The position numbers and the translations under genes are program-made. A stretch of 62,743 bases of DNA from DASXVX01 sp036504075 (lineage in GTDB: Bacteria > Bacillota > Sulfobacillia > Symbiobacteriales > Symbiobacteriaceae), in assembly GCA_036504075.1 (NCBI GenBank), contig DASXVX010000021.1:1-62743 (forward strand). Direction: 5' to 3'. The number at the start of each line of letters is the position of its first letter. Within the stretch, counting starts at the first letter, position 1. This document shows, piece after piece, positions 15,532 through 24,483 of the stretch. The notes under the pieces were generated by a model. The model was not told the origin of the DNA and searched no databases. It saw nothing but the letters and a program-made list of their open reading frames with translations.

Positions 15532-17082
15532 TTATACCGCTCCGAGTCGGCCGCTTCCTGCCCAGTTCCGCCGGTCAAGGCTGCGGTATTGAAGCGCCTC
15601 CGCCAAATGTTGCAGTTCTATGGCATCGACGTCCGCCAGATCGGCGATGGTACGCGCCACCTTCAGCACCTTGTCGTGAGCCCGGAGCGAAAGCCCCATG
15701 CGCTCCATGGCCAGGCGCATCAGCGAGTCCCCACCGGGCGGAAGTCGGCAAAGGTGCCGAACCTGACCGGCGGACATCTCGGCATTGCAGGCGGCGCCGG
15801 AGCCACGCAGCCGCTCCAGTTGCCGGACCCGAGCCCGGCAGACGCGCTCCCGGATGGCGGCGGATGGCTCCGTTTTGCCGGAGGCCGGCCCGACAACTTG
15901 CTCGTACGGTACGGGCGACATGAACACCTGCAGATCGAACCGGTCCATGAGCGGACCCGACAGACGGGCACGGTAGAGCGTGACCGACGCGCCCGGACAA
16001 GAACACTCTCGGGTACTATCGCCGAAAAAGCCGCAGGGGCAGGGATTTGCAGCTGCCACTAGCATCGGACGGGCCGGAAAGGAGGCATTGGAATGCGCCC
16101 GAGAGAGGAGAATCCGCCCCTCTTCCAGCGGTTGCCGCAGCCCTTCCAACACGTCCCGCCGGAACTCGGGCAGTTCGTCCAGAAAAAGCACGCCCCGGTG
16201 AGCTAACGTTACTTCGCCGGGGCGCAAGGGGGTGCCGCCACCCAGAATCGCAGACCGGGAGGCACAGTGATGCGGCGCCCGGTACGGGCGGGCATAAAGC
16301 AGTCGCCCACCGGGCAGCAAGCCGGCCACGCTGTGGATGCGGCTGACCTCCAGCGATTCATCCGCCTGGAGCGGTGGCAAAATGGAAGGCAAGCAGCGGG
16401 CCAGCAGGGATTTGCCTGCTCCGGGCGCCCCGATCATGAAGAGGTTGTGCCCGCCGGCAGCCGCCACTTCCAGGGCCCGCCGGGCCACCGCCTGCCCCTT
16501 CACGTCGGCCAGATCCGGGCCGGTCCGCTCTGACTCTCCGCTGCCTGCCGGCGGAAGCGCCCGTGCCAGCGGGGTCCGGCCGGTCAGGTGGTCCGCAGCC
16601 TCCTGAAGGTGTCCGGCTGGAAAGATTACGCCACCGGCCAGAGCAGCCTCGTCACGATTGGCCGCCGGCACCAGCAAGGCCAGCGGGCCTTCCCCCTGGG
16701 CAGCCAGCGCCATGGCCAGCACACCCCGCACAGGGCGAAGCGACCCGTCCAAAGCCAGTTCCCCCACCACCGCCGTACCCTGCAGCGCCTCCCGGGGAAT
16801 GTGGCCCGTAGCTGACAGGACGCCGAGGGCAACCGCGAGGTCAAACCCGGCCCCCGCTTTGCGGGTGTGAGCCGGCGCCAAGTTGACCGTAATCCGTTGG
16901 GCCGGGAAATCCCAGCCGCCATTCCTGATGGCCGCGCGTACCCGCTCCCGGGACTCCCGCACAGCGGCATCCGGCAACCCGACAATATCGAACTGCGGGA
17001 TGCCCGGACTCACATCCACTTCAACAGCCACCGGCAGTGCAGTGATCCCATCTAGTGCAAAACTGAGCACGCGTACGAACAT
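15532..17082 (-). CDS. YifB/ComM-family Mg-chelatase-like AAA+ ATPase
   Basis: A 516-residue protein with an N-terminal Lon-protease-like fold (VRVLSFALDGITALPVAVEV, PGIPQFDIVGLPDAAVRESR). A central AAA+ module follows with Walker A MIGAPGAGKSLLARC and Walker B VLFLDELPEF. A Mg-chelatase C-terminal domain follows, with ANPCPCGFFGDSTRECSC. ComM/YifB homologues in naturally competent bacteria act as branch-migration helicases on integrating DNA. Here it is separated from dprA by an accessory block. The ATG at 17082 has GGAGGAGG upstream. Confidence 0.94.
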   Translation of the reverse strand: MFVRVLSFALDGITALPVAVEVDVSPGIPQFDIVGLPDAAVRESRERVRAAIRNGGWDFPAQRITVNLAPAHTRKAGAGFDLAVALGVLSATGHIPREALQGTAVVGELALDGSLRPVRGVLAMALAAQGEGPLALLVPAANRDEAALAGGVIFPAGHLQEAADHLTGRTPLARALPPAGSGESERTGPDLADVKGQAVARRALEVAAAGGHNLFMIGAPGAGKSLLARCLPSILPPLQADESLEVSRIHSVAGLLPGGRLLYARPYRAPHHCASRSAILGGGTPLRPGEVTLAHRGVLFLDELPEFRRDVLEGLRQPLEEGRILLSRAHSNASFPARPMLVAAANPCPCGFFGDSTRECSCPGASVTLYRARLSGPLMDRFDLQVFMSPVPYEQVVGPASGKTEPSAAIRERVCRARVRQLERLRGSGAACNAEMSAGQVRHLCRLPPGGDSLMRLAMERMGLSLRAHDKVLKVARTIADLADVDAIELQHLAEALQYRSLDRRNWAGSGRLGAV

Positions 17083-17106
17083 GGCAGCCTCCTCCAGAAG
17101 AAGAAA

Positions 17107-17136
17107 CAGCCACCCGGTAAAATCCCCGGGTGGCTG
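17107..17136 (-). terminator. Terminator downstream of yraN
   Basis: CAGCCACCCGG and CCGGGTGGCTG form an 11-bp stem with an 8-base loop. On the minus strand it is followed by TTTCTTCTTC. It lies between the yraN stop (17212) and the yifB start, ending the rbgA-rnhB-yraN unit. Confidence 0.75.
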
Positions 17137-17211
17137 TACTCTCCACGGGCCAAACGCTTGTTCTGAGGCTCAATGTATCATGACTTCGCCGGCTCTGTCA
17201 ATCATTGTAAA

Positions 17212-17577
17212 TCAGCCGGCGGAAAACGCGTTCTGAAACAGCGTGCAGGTCCATCCGCCTCGAGATGCTGGTTCCACCGCGACGACATCAAACCGACAAG
17301 ATTGATCTGCGGGGCCGTGACCGGTCAAGTAAAGCTGCGCCAGCCTTACCAGTTGCTGTTGCTTGGCCCGGGTAACCGCCTCTGCCGGCGCGCCAAACCG
17401 GGAGCCGGTCCTGGTCTTCACTTCGACGAAGACCAGCGCCCCGCCCTCGCGGGCCACAATGTCGATTTCGCCCGTCCGAAACCGAACGTTCCGCTCCAGA
17501 ATCCGGTAGCCCTGTGCAATGAGAAAGCGGGCCGCTGCTAGCTCGCCGGCCCGCCCTGTTTCAACGTTTGTCCGCAT
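17212..17577 (-). CDS. YraN/UPF0102 family putative endonuclease
   Basis: A 121-residue protein of the UPF0102 (YraN) family, which adopts a Holliday-junction-resolvase-like nuclease fold. The nuclease motifs are visible: RAGELAAARFLIAQGYRILE, FRTGEIDIVAREGGALVFVE (Asp and Glu) and VKTRTGSRFGAP (Lys). The cellular role is not established. The ATG is at 17577, only 9 bases after the rnhB stop; rnhB-yraN-yifB adjacency is widespread. Confidence 0.92.
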   Translation of the reverse strand: MRTNVETGRAGELAAARFLIAQGYRILERNVRFRTGEIDIVAREGGALVFVEVKTRTGSRFGAPAEAVTRAKQQQLVRLAQLYLTGHGPADQSCRFDVVAVEPASRGGWTCTLFQNAFSAG

Positions 17578-17586
17578 ATGTACTCC

Positions 17587-18396
17587 TCAGTCATCGGCAA
17601 AGATGGTGCCGGAAAGCGCCACGACCTCGCGCACCGAGCCGTAAGACTTCCGGTGGATCGGGCATGGGCCGTAGCGTTCAAGCGCCTGACGGTGTTCCAG
17701 CGTTCCATACCCCTTATGGCTGGCAAAGCCGTACTGGGGGTACAGTTTATCCATTTCAATCATGTATTCGTCCCGCGTCATTTTGGCGACGATGGATGCC
17801 GCCGCAATGGAACAGGACTGCCCTTCGCCGCCGACGATGGGCGCTTGTGGCTGTCCGACGCCGGGCAGGTGCAGCGTGTCGATCAGCAAGTAGTCCGGCG
17901 GGGTCGGCAGGTCGGCCACCGCTTTCACCATCGCCCTATACGTAGCCATCATGACGTTGGCCTCGTCGATCCCCTCCGGGTGCACCATGCCAATGCCAAT
18001 GGCGACTGCTTTCGCTTTAATAAACGCGTAAAGCTCCTGCCGCCGTTTGGGCGACAGCCGTTTAATGTCTTCAATGCCCGGCAACAGAATTTCGCCGGAC
18101 AGGATGACGGCGGCAGCTACCACCGGGCCGGCCAGTGGCCCGCGCCCGACTTCATCGAGCCCCGCCACGAGCTTGTAGCCCATGGCCCAGACCTGGCGTT
18201 CGTAGCTGAACATGCGAGCGACGCGTTCCCGCTCCCGCTGGTACTCCTCCTGCTTCGCCTGGCAGTACCGGACCAACTTCTGTGCACCGCCCCGAGGGTC
18301 AGTACCCAGCACGTGAATCACTTCGGCATACACGTCCGGACCGCGATCGTTGATCAGATTCTGCAGCTTCTTCAAACTCATCTTCTTCACGTTCAT
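17587..18396 (-). CDS. rnhB: Ribonuclease HII
   Basis: RNase HII removes ribonucleotides and RNA primers from DNA-RNA hybrids. The catalytic core begins KLVAGLDEVGRGPLAGPVVA (DEVGR motif with Asp and Glu), then DSIK-type residues in LPGIEDIKRLSPKRRQELYA, and DTLHLPG and IVAKMTRDEYM supply the remaining acidic residues. An N-terminal extension of about 75 residues (SLKKLQNLINDRGPDVYAEV) resembles that of B. subtilis RnhB, which supports the ATG at 18396. An upstream GTG (18468) is open but adds sequence without family similarity. It follows rbgA, as in B. subtilis. Confidence 0.94.
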   Translation of the reverse strand: MNVKKMSLKKLQNLINDRGPDVYAEVIHVLGTDPRGGAQKLVRYCQAKQEEYQRERERVARMFSYERQVWAMGYKLVAGLDEVGRGPLAGPVVAAAVILSGEILLPGIEDIKRLSPKRRQELYAFIKAKAVAIGIGMVHPEGIDEANVMMATYRAMVKAVADLPTPPDYLLIDTLHLPGVGQPQAPIVGGEGQSCSIAAASIVAKMTRDEYMIEMDKLYPQYGFASHKGYGTLEHRQALERYGPCPIHRKSYGSVREVVALSGTIFADD

Positions 18397-18530
18397 ACGC
18401 ACGGTAGGAGCACACCCCCTGGGGGTGAACGGGCGCAACAAAAAGCAACCCGTCCGTCTCGTGGACAATCAGGGCAGGGGGTTAGGTTCGACGACTTTTC
18501 CAGAAAATCCTGCCGTTGCTTACCAGGAGT

Positions 18531-19388
18531 TTAGAAGTCGGCAGGCGGTCCTTCCAGCGTGATTCGTCCCAGCTTGCCTTCCCGGAACTCCTTGAGCACC
18601 AGGTTGGCGACTTGACCATCATCGACGACGGCGCCGGGCCGGAGCAGTCCCCGTGCCCGCCCGATGGCTTGCAGGTTCTCCTCGGGGTTCTCCGAGAGCG
18701 CTGTGAGGCCGAAGCGGGTCGCCACTGCATCCGGCGCTTTCGCCCAGAGTTCCGGCAAAAGGAGTCCGGCCACTTCCCGCTGGTCGAAAACTTCTTCTTT
18801 TATGCAGCCGACCGCGGCCAGCAAAATGCCGTCCCAGGGGTCTTCGAACTTGGGCACGAGGATGCCCGGCATGTCCAGAAGCTCCACATCGCCGCCGATG
18901 CGGACCCACTGCTTCCCGCGGGTGACGCCTGGCCGGTCGCCCACCAGCGTCCGCCGGGTGCCGGACAGCCGGTTGATGGCGGAGGACTTGCCTACGTTGG
19001 GCATGCCCACGACCATGACCCGAGCGGCACGTGGCTTACGCCCCTTGCCCACCCATTCGGCCAGGCGTGGAGCGAATGCCGCTCCGATGGCGGCGATTAC
19101 TTCCCGGCCCCCCGTGCCTTTCTGGGCGTCCAGGGGCACGGCAAGCTCACCCTGGCGCCGGAAGTGCTCCACCCACGCTTTCGAAGCCTGGGGCGACGCC
19201 AGGTCGGCCTTATTCAGGATTTTGATGCTCACCTTGTGAGCGACCAACTTCATGAGGTCCACGTTGCTGCTGGCCCCCGGGCAACGGGCGTCGATGATTT
19301 CCAGAATCACGTCCACCAGGTCCGCGTTCTCCTGGAGAACGCGCCGGGCTTTGGCCATATGCCCGGGAAACCACTGAATCACGGGCAC
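18531..19388 (-). CDS. rbgA: Ribosome biogenesis GTPase RbgA (YlqF)
   Basis: Circularly permuted GTPase required for a late step of 50S assembly. After IQWFPGHMAKARRVLQENAD the order is G4 (KILNKADLA), G1 (VGMPNVGKSSAINRL), G2-like RTLVGDRPGVTRGKQW and G3 (DMPG), characteristic of YlqF/YawG proteins. The C-terminal ANTAR-like region ends LGRITLEGPPADF. GTG 19388 has GGGGGG upstream, and it overlaps the end of lepB. Length, about 285 residues, fits the family. Confidence 0.95.
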   Translation of the reverse strand: MPVIQWFPGHMAKARRVLQENADLVDVILEIIDARCPGASSNVDLMKLVAHKVSIKILNKADLASPQASKAWVEHFRRQGELAVPLDAQKGTGGREVIAAIGAAFAPRLAEWVGKGRKPRAARVMVVGMPNVGKSSAINRLSGTRRTLVGDRPGVTRGKQWVRIGGDVELLDMPGILVPKFEDPWDGILLAAVGCIKEEVFDQREVAGLLLPELWAKAPDAVATRFGLTALSENPEENLQAIGRARGLLRPGAVVDDGQVANLVLKEFREGKLGRITLEGPPADF

Positions 19389-19975
19389 GTCATAACCCCC
19401 CCACTGCCCGCCGCACCAGCCTCGGGGTTGGCGAACCGGCACATTCGGGTCAGCGGCCAGATACGGAAAAAGGCCAGGCCGCGAATGTTGTCGATCGGCA
19501 CCTGCCCGAACACCCGGCTGTCCTCGCTGTTGTTCCGGTTGTCCCCCAGGACAAAGACGGAATCTGCCGGGACGATCTTGGGTCCAAAATCCTCGTCCGA
19601 AACCAGAGCGCTGGGCGCTTCGATGAATGGCTGCTTGTTGATGTATACTTTGCCCGCCCGGATCTCTACCGTATCCCCGCCTACCGCCACCACCCGCTTG
19701 ATAAAGTCGCGGTCGGGCTGACGGGGGTACTGAAAGACGATGACATCCCCCGGTTCAGGCCCGCGGATATGAGTCTTGTAGAGGAACTTGTTGACCAGCA
19801 CCCGCTCACCGTTATGCAGCGACGCCTCCATGGAACTGCCCTCAACCCAGTAGACCTCCACCACAAAGAAGCGGATGACCAGAGCGATGCCCAGGGCCAC
19901 GATGATCGTCTCCACCAGTTCCCGCGTGGGACTCTTTCGGTTGCCGGGCGGCGGTACTTCCGTAATCTGCGCCAA
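19379..19975 (-). CDS. lepB: Signal peptidase I
   Basis: Type I signal peptidase that cleaves Sec and Tat signal peptides at the outer face of the membrane. There is one N-terminal transmembrane segment (LVETIIVALGIALVIRFFVV). Catalytic Ser is in VEGSSMEASL, and general-base Lys is in DRDFIKRVVAVGGD. The conserved box VFVLGDNRNNSEDSRVFG follows. At 198 residues it is typical of Gram-positive enzymes. It lies between rplS and rbgA, the common trmD-rplS-lepB-rbgA order. Confidence 0.95.
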   Translation of the reverse strand: MAQITEVPPPGNRKSPTRELVETIIVALGIALVIRFFVVEVYWVEGSSMEASLHNGERVLVNKFLYKTHIRGPEPGDVIVFQYPRQPDRDFIKRVVAVGGDTVEIRAGKVYINKQPFIEAPSALVSDEDFGPKIVPADSVFVLGDNRNNSEDSRVFGQVPIDNIRGLAFFRIWPLTRMCRFANPEAGAAGSGGVMTCP

Positions 19976-20001
19976 ACGAGCTTTCCTCCAATCGACGAAA
20001 A

Positions 20002-20023
20002 GCGGGACTGACGACAGTCCCGC
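20002..20023 (-). terminator. Terminator after rplS
   Basis: GCGGGACTG and CAGTCCCGC form a 9-bp stem with a 4-base loop, followed on the minus strand by TTTTCG. It lies between rplS and lepB and would end or attenuate the trmD-rplS transcript. Confidence 0.75.
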
Positions 20024-20093
20024 GGGTCGCTTCTTGTAATATAGACGAACGCCCCGCCCACCACGTCACGTGTTGAGCGGAGCGACTGCATGT

Positions 20094-20456
20094 CTAGACA
20101 GATTTCTTGACGAAAGTCCGCTCACGGATACGGGCTGCCTTGCCGGTCAGCTTACGCAGGTAGTACAGCTTGGCCCGGCGGACGATACCACGGCGCAGAA
20201 CTTCGATCTGAGCCAGACGGGGGCTGTGAACCGGGAAAGTACGCTCCACGCCGACCCCGTAAGAGATGCGACGGACCGTAAAAGTCTCGTTCAGGCCACC
20301 ACCCTGGCGCTTGATGACCACGCCTTCGAAGGCCTGGACGCGCTCCCTGGTACCTTCGACGACCTTCACGTGCGCCCGGACGGTATCGCCAGGACGGAAC
20401 GCCGGAATATCACTCCGGAGGTACTCCTTCTCAATCTGCTCAATAATGTTAGACAC
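20094..20456 (-). CDS. rplS: 50S ribosomal protein L19
   Basis: Large-subunit protein at the 30S-50S interface. The 120-residue product begins SNIIEQIEKEYLRSDIPAFR and contains FRPGDTVRAHVKVVEGTRER, VIKRQGGGLNETFTVRRISY and RRAKLYYLRKLTGKAARIRE. These match the family throughout. It follows trmD in the conserved rpsP-rimM-trmD-rplS block. Confidence 0.98.
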   Translation of the reverse strand: MSNIIEQIEKEYLRSDIPAFRPGDTVRAHVKVVEGTRERVQAFEGVVIKRQGGGLNETFTVRRISYGVGVERTFPVHSPRLAQIEVLRRGIVRRAKLYYLRKLTGKAARIRERTFVKKSV

Positions 20457-20583
20457 GTTGTTTTCACCTCTTGTACGTGACGTTCATGTCCAGCCTCCCG
20501 AGCACAGGAGTGTCTGGCAGCGGACCGTCCGTTATGACACGCATTTTATTATAGCAATCGTGCCGGGGCCTAGCAAGCCCCAG

Positions 20584-21387
20584 TTACACGATGAAATCAG
20601 TATTCCCAGGCTGGCGCTTACGCCGCTTCTTGCGCGGATCCGGCGGTGGCGCGACGCCTTTCAGCTCGGCCAGGGCCACCTGGTCCTCATAGGTCAGTTC
20701 CAGCCGGTCCAGCAGGTCCGGCCGGCGTTCCAGCGTGCGCCGGAGCGCCTCCTTGCGCCGCCAGCGTTCCATGGCGCCGTGGTCGCCGGAGGTAAGGACC
20801 GGAGGCACCCGCAGGCCCTGGAACTCAGGCGGCCGCGTGTACTGGGGGCCTTCCAGAACGCCCGAGGAGTACGACTCCGTAACGGCGGACTGAATGTCGC
20901 CCAGCACCCCGGGAATCAGGCGGCTCACCGCTTCGACAATCACCAGGGCTGGCAGCTCCCCACCCATGAGCACGTAATCGCCGATTGAGACCTCGTCGGT
21001 GACGAACGCACGAATCCGCTCATCGAACCCTTCGTACCGGCCGCACACCAGCACCAGCTGGTCCTCCCGGGATAGCTCTTCCGCCAGGGACTGCGTAAAG
21101 GTCTGCCCCTGCGGGTCCATGAGGATGACCCGGGGTGGCTTCGCCCCGGCCGGCGCCCGCTCCCGGCACCACTGAACGGCCCCGCAGACAGGTTCCGGCT
21201 TCATAACCAGCCCGGCGCCGCCGCCGTACGGATAGTCGTCGGTTTGCTGGTGCTTGGAGAGCGCGAAGTCCCGGATATTGACGACCTGAATGTCCAAAAG
21301 CCCCTGCGCCTGTGCCCGCCCCAGGATCGACTCCTGCAAAGGGCCCGCAACAATGGGGGGATGAATGGTCAGCAGGTGAATCAACAT
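20584..21387 (-). CDS. trmD: tRNA (guanine-37-N1) methyltransferase
   Basis: TrmD methylates G37 of tRNAs reading CNN codons and prevents +1 frameshifting. The 267-residue protein starts LIHLLTIHPPIVAGPLQESI. The trefoil-knot SAM site is formed by LVLVCGRYEGFDERIRAFVT and SIGDYVLMGGELPALVIVEA. The C-terminal domain ends PRKKRRKRQPGNTDFIV. The ATG at 21387 has GGAGGAGG upstream. An attenuator-like hairpin separates it from rimM. Confidence 0.96.
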   Translation of the reverse strand: MLIHLLTIHPPIVAGPLQESILGRAQAQGLLDIQVVNIRDFALSKHQQTDDYPYGGGAGLVMKPEPVCGAVQWCRERAPAGAKPPRVILMDPQGQTFTQSLAEELSREDQLVLVCGRYEGFDERIRAFVTDEVSIGDYVLMGGELPALVIVEAVSRLIPGVLGDIQSAVTESYSSGVLEGPQYTRPPEFQGLRVPPVLTSGDHGAMERWRRKEALRRTLERRPDLLDRLELTYEDQVALAELKGVAPPPDPRKKRRKRQPGNTDFIV

Positions 21388-21434
21388 GGCGGGTCCTCCT
21401 CCTCCGGCACATTTGCCCGGGTTCATGCGGAAAA

Positions 21435-21452
21435 GGGGCCGTCGCCGGCCCC
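21435..21452 (-). terminator. Hairpin plus T tract between rimM and trmD
   Basis: GGGGCC and GGCCCC form a short stem, followed on the minus strand by TTTT (21431-21434). Located between the rimM stop and trmD start; more likely partial attenuation than full termination. Confidence 0.5.
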
Positions 21453-21460
21453 TCAGGTAC

Positions 21461-22003
21461 TCACAAGTCCTCTAGCAGGCCCGGGATCGGTGCGATGACC
21501 ACATGGCCTTTGGCCAGGTCGATCTCCTTCACGAATTCCCGGACGGCCGGCACCATGTATCGCTTGCGGGGTGCCGTCTCCACCACGTACAGGTCATGCG
21601 CGGCGTTGCCGTGCTCCACTTCCACCAGTGTGCCGAGCGGATTGCCCTCCGGATCGATCACCGCCAGCCCAATCAGGTCGAAGATGTAATAGCTGCCTTC
21701 CGGCAGCGGGTAGACTTCGGACTTCGGCACCTGGAGGTACTGCCCGCGCAGCTTCTCCGCCTGTGTCCGGTCTTCGACGCCATCGAACGTGCAGATGATC
21801 AGCTCCTTGACCGTGCCTCTGAACCGGATGGCGGTTGGCCGCGCGTCCGGACCCAGAAGTGTCTGCCGCAGTGTGGCAAACCGCTCTGGAAAGTCGGTCA
21901 GGGGAAGAACCCGGATTTCACCGTGCAGCCCGTGGGCGCCGGTGACCACGCCGATTTTGATGAGGTCGGCCGGTCCACCTGCGGATTCGTGCTGGTCGCT
22001 CAC
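21461..22003 (-). CDS. rimM: Ribosome maturation factor RimM
   Basis: RimM binds S19 and assists maturation of the 30S head. The N-terminal domain has KIGVVTGAHGLHGEIRVLPL. The C-terminal PRC-barrel domain has YYIFDLIGLAVIDPEGNPLG and MVPAVREFVKEIDLAKGHVV. The GTG at 22003 has AAGGTGG upstream and gives the usual length of about 180 residues. It is in the rpsP-khpA-ylqD-rimM-trmD cluster. Confidence 0.95.
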   Translation of the reverse strand: MSDQHESAGGPADLIKIGVVTGAHGLHGEIRVLPLTDFPERFATLRQTLLGPDARPTAIRFRGTVKELIICTFDGVEDRTQAEKLRGQYLQVPKSEVYPLPEGSYYIFDLIGLAVIDPEGNPLGTLVEVEHGNAAHDLYVVETAPRKRYMVPAVREFVKEIDLAKGHVVIAPIPGLLEDL

Positions 22004-22016
22004 TTCGGATCCACCT

Positions 22017-22424
22017 TTACTGACCCTTGCGGATGGCGATAACCTTGCCGTCTTCCACGACGATCTCCATATCGACCATCGTGTCGTACTCGGAACCAAT
22101 GTCAATGGTAACGATGGACTGGATCGTGCCCTGGACGATTTCGGAGCCGATCGGCAGGCCCTGGACGGCCCGGATCTCTTCGGTCAGCTGGGCCTTCTTG
22201 TCAGCCCGCTTGGCCCTTTCGCCCTCCACCAGTTGCCGCAGCTGCAGTTGCTGTTGCGGGTTGATGGTGGCGGCAAGTTGGGCCCGCTTAACCTGGGATT
22301 CCAACTGCTGCATCTCGTCGTCGAGCATGCGGAGCGCTTCGCTTAACTCTGTACCCAGGCGTGCCTTGAGGTCGTCGGTCACCCTGGCTTTGACAGTGAC
22401 GGGGCGGAGGACTTGCATGCTCAT
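22017..22424 (-). CDS. YlqD family protein
   Basis: A 135-residue homologue of B. subtilis YlqD, whose function is unknown. It begins MSMQVLRPVTVKARVTDDLK. It has a long coiled-coil (about residues 30-85, rich in Glu, Gln and Arg), and then a small beta domain (GTIQSIVTIDIGSEYDTMVD). Its start overlaps the khpA stop by four bases, so the two are translationally coupled. Position between khpA and rimM is exactly as in B. subtilis. Confidence 0.9.
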   Translation of the reverse strand: MSMQVLRPVTVKARVTDDLKARLGTELSEALRMLDDEMQQLESQVKRAQLAATINPQQQLQLRQLVEGERAKRADKKAQLTEEIRAVQGLPIGSEIVQGTIQSIVTIDIGSEYDTMVDMEIVVEDGKVIAIRKGQ

Positions 22425-22654
22425 GGCACAAACTCCACCGCGACGCGGCGGCCGTCCTTGACGGCGGCTGCCTTCACCACGGTCCGGATCGCTTTCGCAA
22501 CCCGGCCCTGCCTGCCAATTACTTTGCCCATATCGCCGTCCGCCACCTTGACCTCCAAGGTGATGGCACGCGGGTTCTCCACAGCCGTTACGACCACCTG
22601 GTCGGGCTGGTCCACTAACCCCTTAACCAGAACTTCCACCAGCTTCTTCAGCAT
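22421..22654 (-). CDS. khpA: KH-domain RNA-binding protein KhpA (YlqC)
   Basis: A 77-residue type-II KH protein that binds RNA, often with KhpB/Jag, and affects cell size in several Firmicutes. It begins LKKLVEVLVKGLVDQPDQVV. The GxxG loop is in GKVIGRQGRVAKAIRTVVKA. The ATG at 22654 has GGGGGTAAC upstream, and a TTG one codon earlier is possible. It follows rpsP closely. Confidence 0.94.
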   Translation of the reverse strand: MLKKLVEVLVKGLVDQPDQVVVTAVENPRAITLEVKVADGDMGKVIGRQGRVAKAIRTVVKAAAVKDGRRVAVEFVP

Positions 22655-22686
22655 CAAATGTTACCCCCAATCAGGCGGGGATCCTG

Positions 22687-22953
22687 CTACTTCTTGCTGT
22701 CGTCAAACTTCTTCATGATACCGGCCTTGGAGAAAATGGCCCGCACGGTATCGGTGGGGGTGGCGCCGGTGGAGAGCCACTTGAGGGCCTTTTCCTCATC
22801 GATCTGGAGAATGGCGGGCGTCTTGATGGGGTTGTAGAAACCCAGTTCCTCAACGAACCGGCCGTCGCGGGGCGACGTGGCTTCGGAAACGACAAACCGA
22901 TAGAACGGAGCCTTCTTCATACCCATGCGCTTCAGACGAATCTTCAGAGCCAT
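22687..22953 (-). CDS. rpsP: 30S ribosomal protein S16
   Basis: Small-subunit protein S16, 88 residues. It begins ALKIRLKRMGMKKAPFYRFV and contains DGRFVEELGFYNPIKTPAIL and ALKWLSTGATPTDTVRAIFS, all family hallmarks. It lies between ffh and khpA. Identification is certain. Confidence 0.98.
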   Translation of the reverse strand: MALKIRLKRMGMKKAPFYRFVVSEATSPRDGRFVEELGFYNPIKTPAILQIDEEKALKWLSTGATPTDTVRAIFSKAGIMKKFDDSKK

Positions 22954-23066
22954 TTGTCGGTAACCTCCTCAAAATGCGATCGAAATCAGGCCCGGATCGT
23001 TATATTGCCAGGGCGCCCCGATCGTCGAGGTCGCCGCGTGGGTCACAAAATGGGCACCTGAGCGGT

Positions 23067-24443
23067 CTAACGCTTGCCGAAGAACCCCTTGCCGGGGCCA
23101 CCGCCGCCGAACGGCATCTTGGGCACGCCACCCTTGCCTTTCTTCATCTGCTTTTCGAGCATGCCGAACTGCTTCATCATTTTCCTGGACTGCTCGAACT
23201 GCTTGATCAGGCGGTGCACTTCGGCGATGGGCCGGCCCGAGCCTTTGGCGAGCCGTTCCCGGCGCCGCTGGTTCAGGAGTTCCGGGTGCTGCCGCTCTTT
23301 GGGCGTCATCGAAAGAATGATGGCCTCAACGTGGGTCATCTCTTTTTCATCGATGTTGACGTCCTTTAGCTGGGCGCCGACGCCGGGCAGCATCTTCAGC
23401 AAATCCTGCAGCGGACCCATTCGCTTCATGGCCCGCATCTGATCGAGGAAATCCTCGAAGTTGAATTCGGCCTTGAGCATTTTCCGGGTCATCTCTTCGG
23501 CGTGCTTCTGGTCCATCTGTTCCTGGGCTTTTTCGATGAGGGTCAGCACGTCGCCCATGCCCAGAATCCGGGAGGCCATCCGCTCCGGATGGAACGCTTC
23601 CAGCGCCTCCACTTTTTCGCCGACGCCCACAAACTTGATCGGCTTGCCGGTGACGGAACGCACCGAAAGCGCCGCGCCGCCGCGGGTGTCGCCATCGAGC
23701 TTGGTCAGAATGACGCCGTCGATGCCGAGCTTGCCGTTGAAGTGTTCTGCCACGGTCACGGCGTCCTGGCCGGTCATGGCGTCCACCACCAGCAGCGTCT
23801 CGTGCGGTTTCAGAATCGCTTTGATCTCCTGGAGTTCCTGCATCAGTTCCTCGTCGATATGCAGACGGCCTGCGGTGTCGACGATGATGACATCGCGGTG
23901 GTGCTCGGCCGCGTGGGCGAAGCCGCCTTTGGCAATCTCCACCGGACTTACCTGGTCGCCCATGGCGAAGACCGGCACGCCGACCCGCTCACCCATGACT
24001 TCCAGCTGTTTGATGGCCGCCGGCCGGTAGATGTCCGCCGCGATCAGCAGCGGCTTCTTGCCCTCTTTTTTGAGCTTGAGCGCCAGCTTGGCGGCGTGGG
24101 TGGTCTTGCCGGAGCCCTGCAGGCCGCAGAGCATGATGATCGTGGGCGGTCGTTCGGCGATGGCTAGGCCCACGTTCTCCCCGCCCATGATGGCGGTTAG
24201 CTCTTCGTGGACGATTTTGATGACCATCTGCCCGGGTGCAAGGGTCTCCATGACCTCCTGCCCGACGGCCCGCTCCTTGACCTTGCCAACGAACTCCTTG
24301 ACGACCTTGAAGTTGACGTCGGCCTCCAGGAGTGCCATACGCACTTCGCGCATGGCTTCAGCCACATCGGCCTCGGTCAGCTTCCCCTTGCCTCTCAGAC
24401 GTCGGAAGGCTTCCTGGAATTTTTCGCCTAGCGTTTCGAACAT
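23067..24443 (-). CDS. ffh: Signal recognition particle protein Ffh
   Basis: SRP54 homologue that binds SRP RNA and signal sequences and targets ribosomes to the membrane through FtsY. N domain: FETLGEKFQEAFRRLRGKGK. G domain: P-loop LCGLQGSGKTTHAAKLALKL (His in place of the common Thr after GKTT), DTAGRLHIDEEL and TKLDGDTRGGAA. The Met-rich M domain (about 300-435) includes GSGRPIAEVHRLIKQFEQSR, the RNA-binding motif. A Gly-rich tail ends GKGFFGKR. The gene pair ylxM-ffh is conserved. Confidence 0.97.
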   Translation of the reverse strand: MFETLGEKFQEAFRRLRGKGKLTEADVAEAMREVRMALLEADVNFKVVKEFVGKVKERAVGQEVMETLAPGQMVIKIVHEELTAIMGGENVGLAIAERPPTIIMLCGLQGSGKTTHAAKLALKLKKEGKKPLLIAADIYRPAAIKQLEVMGERVGVPVFAMGDQVSPVEIAKGGFAHAAEHHRDVIIVDTAGRLHIDEELMQELQEIKAILKPHETLLVVDAMTGQDAVTVAEHFNGKLGIDGVILTKLDGDTRGGAALSVRSVTGKPIKFVGVGEKVEALEAFHPERMASRILGMGDVLTLIEKAQEQMDQKHAEEMTRKMLKAEFNFEDFLDQMRAMKRMGPLQDLLKMLPGVGAQLKDVNIDEKEMTHVEAIILSMTPKERQHPELLNQRRRERLAKGSGRPIAEVHRLIKQFEQSRKMMKQFGMLEKQMKKGKGGVPKMPFGGGGPGKGFFGKR

Positions 24444-24483
24444 ATCGGAATCGGCACCCCTTTCGGGTGTTCAATCAACACGT

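Noticed and set aside
12118..15592. Genomic island with integrase or transposase
   Set aside because: The block looks inserted, but no integrase, transposase or flanking direct repeat is visible.
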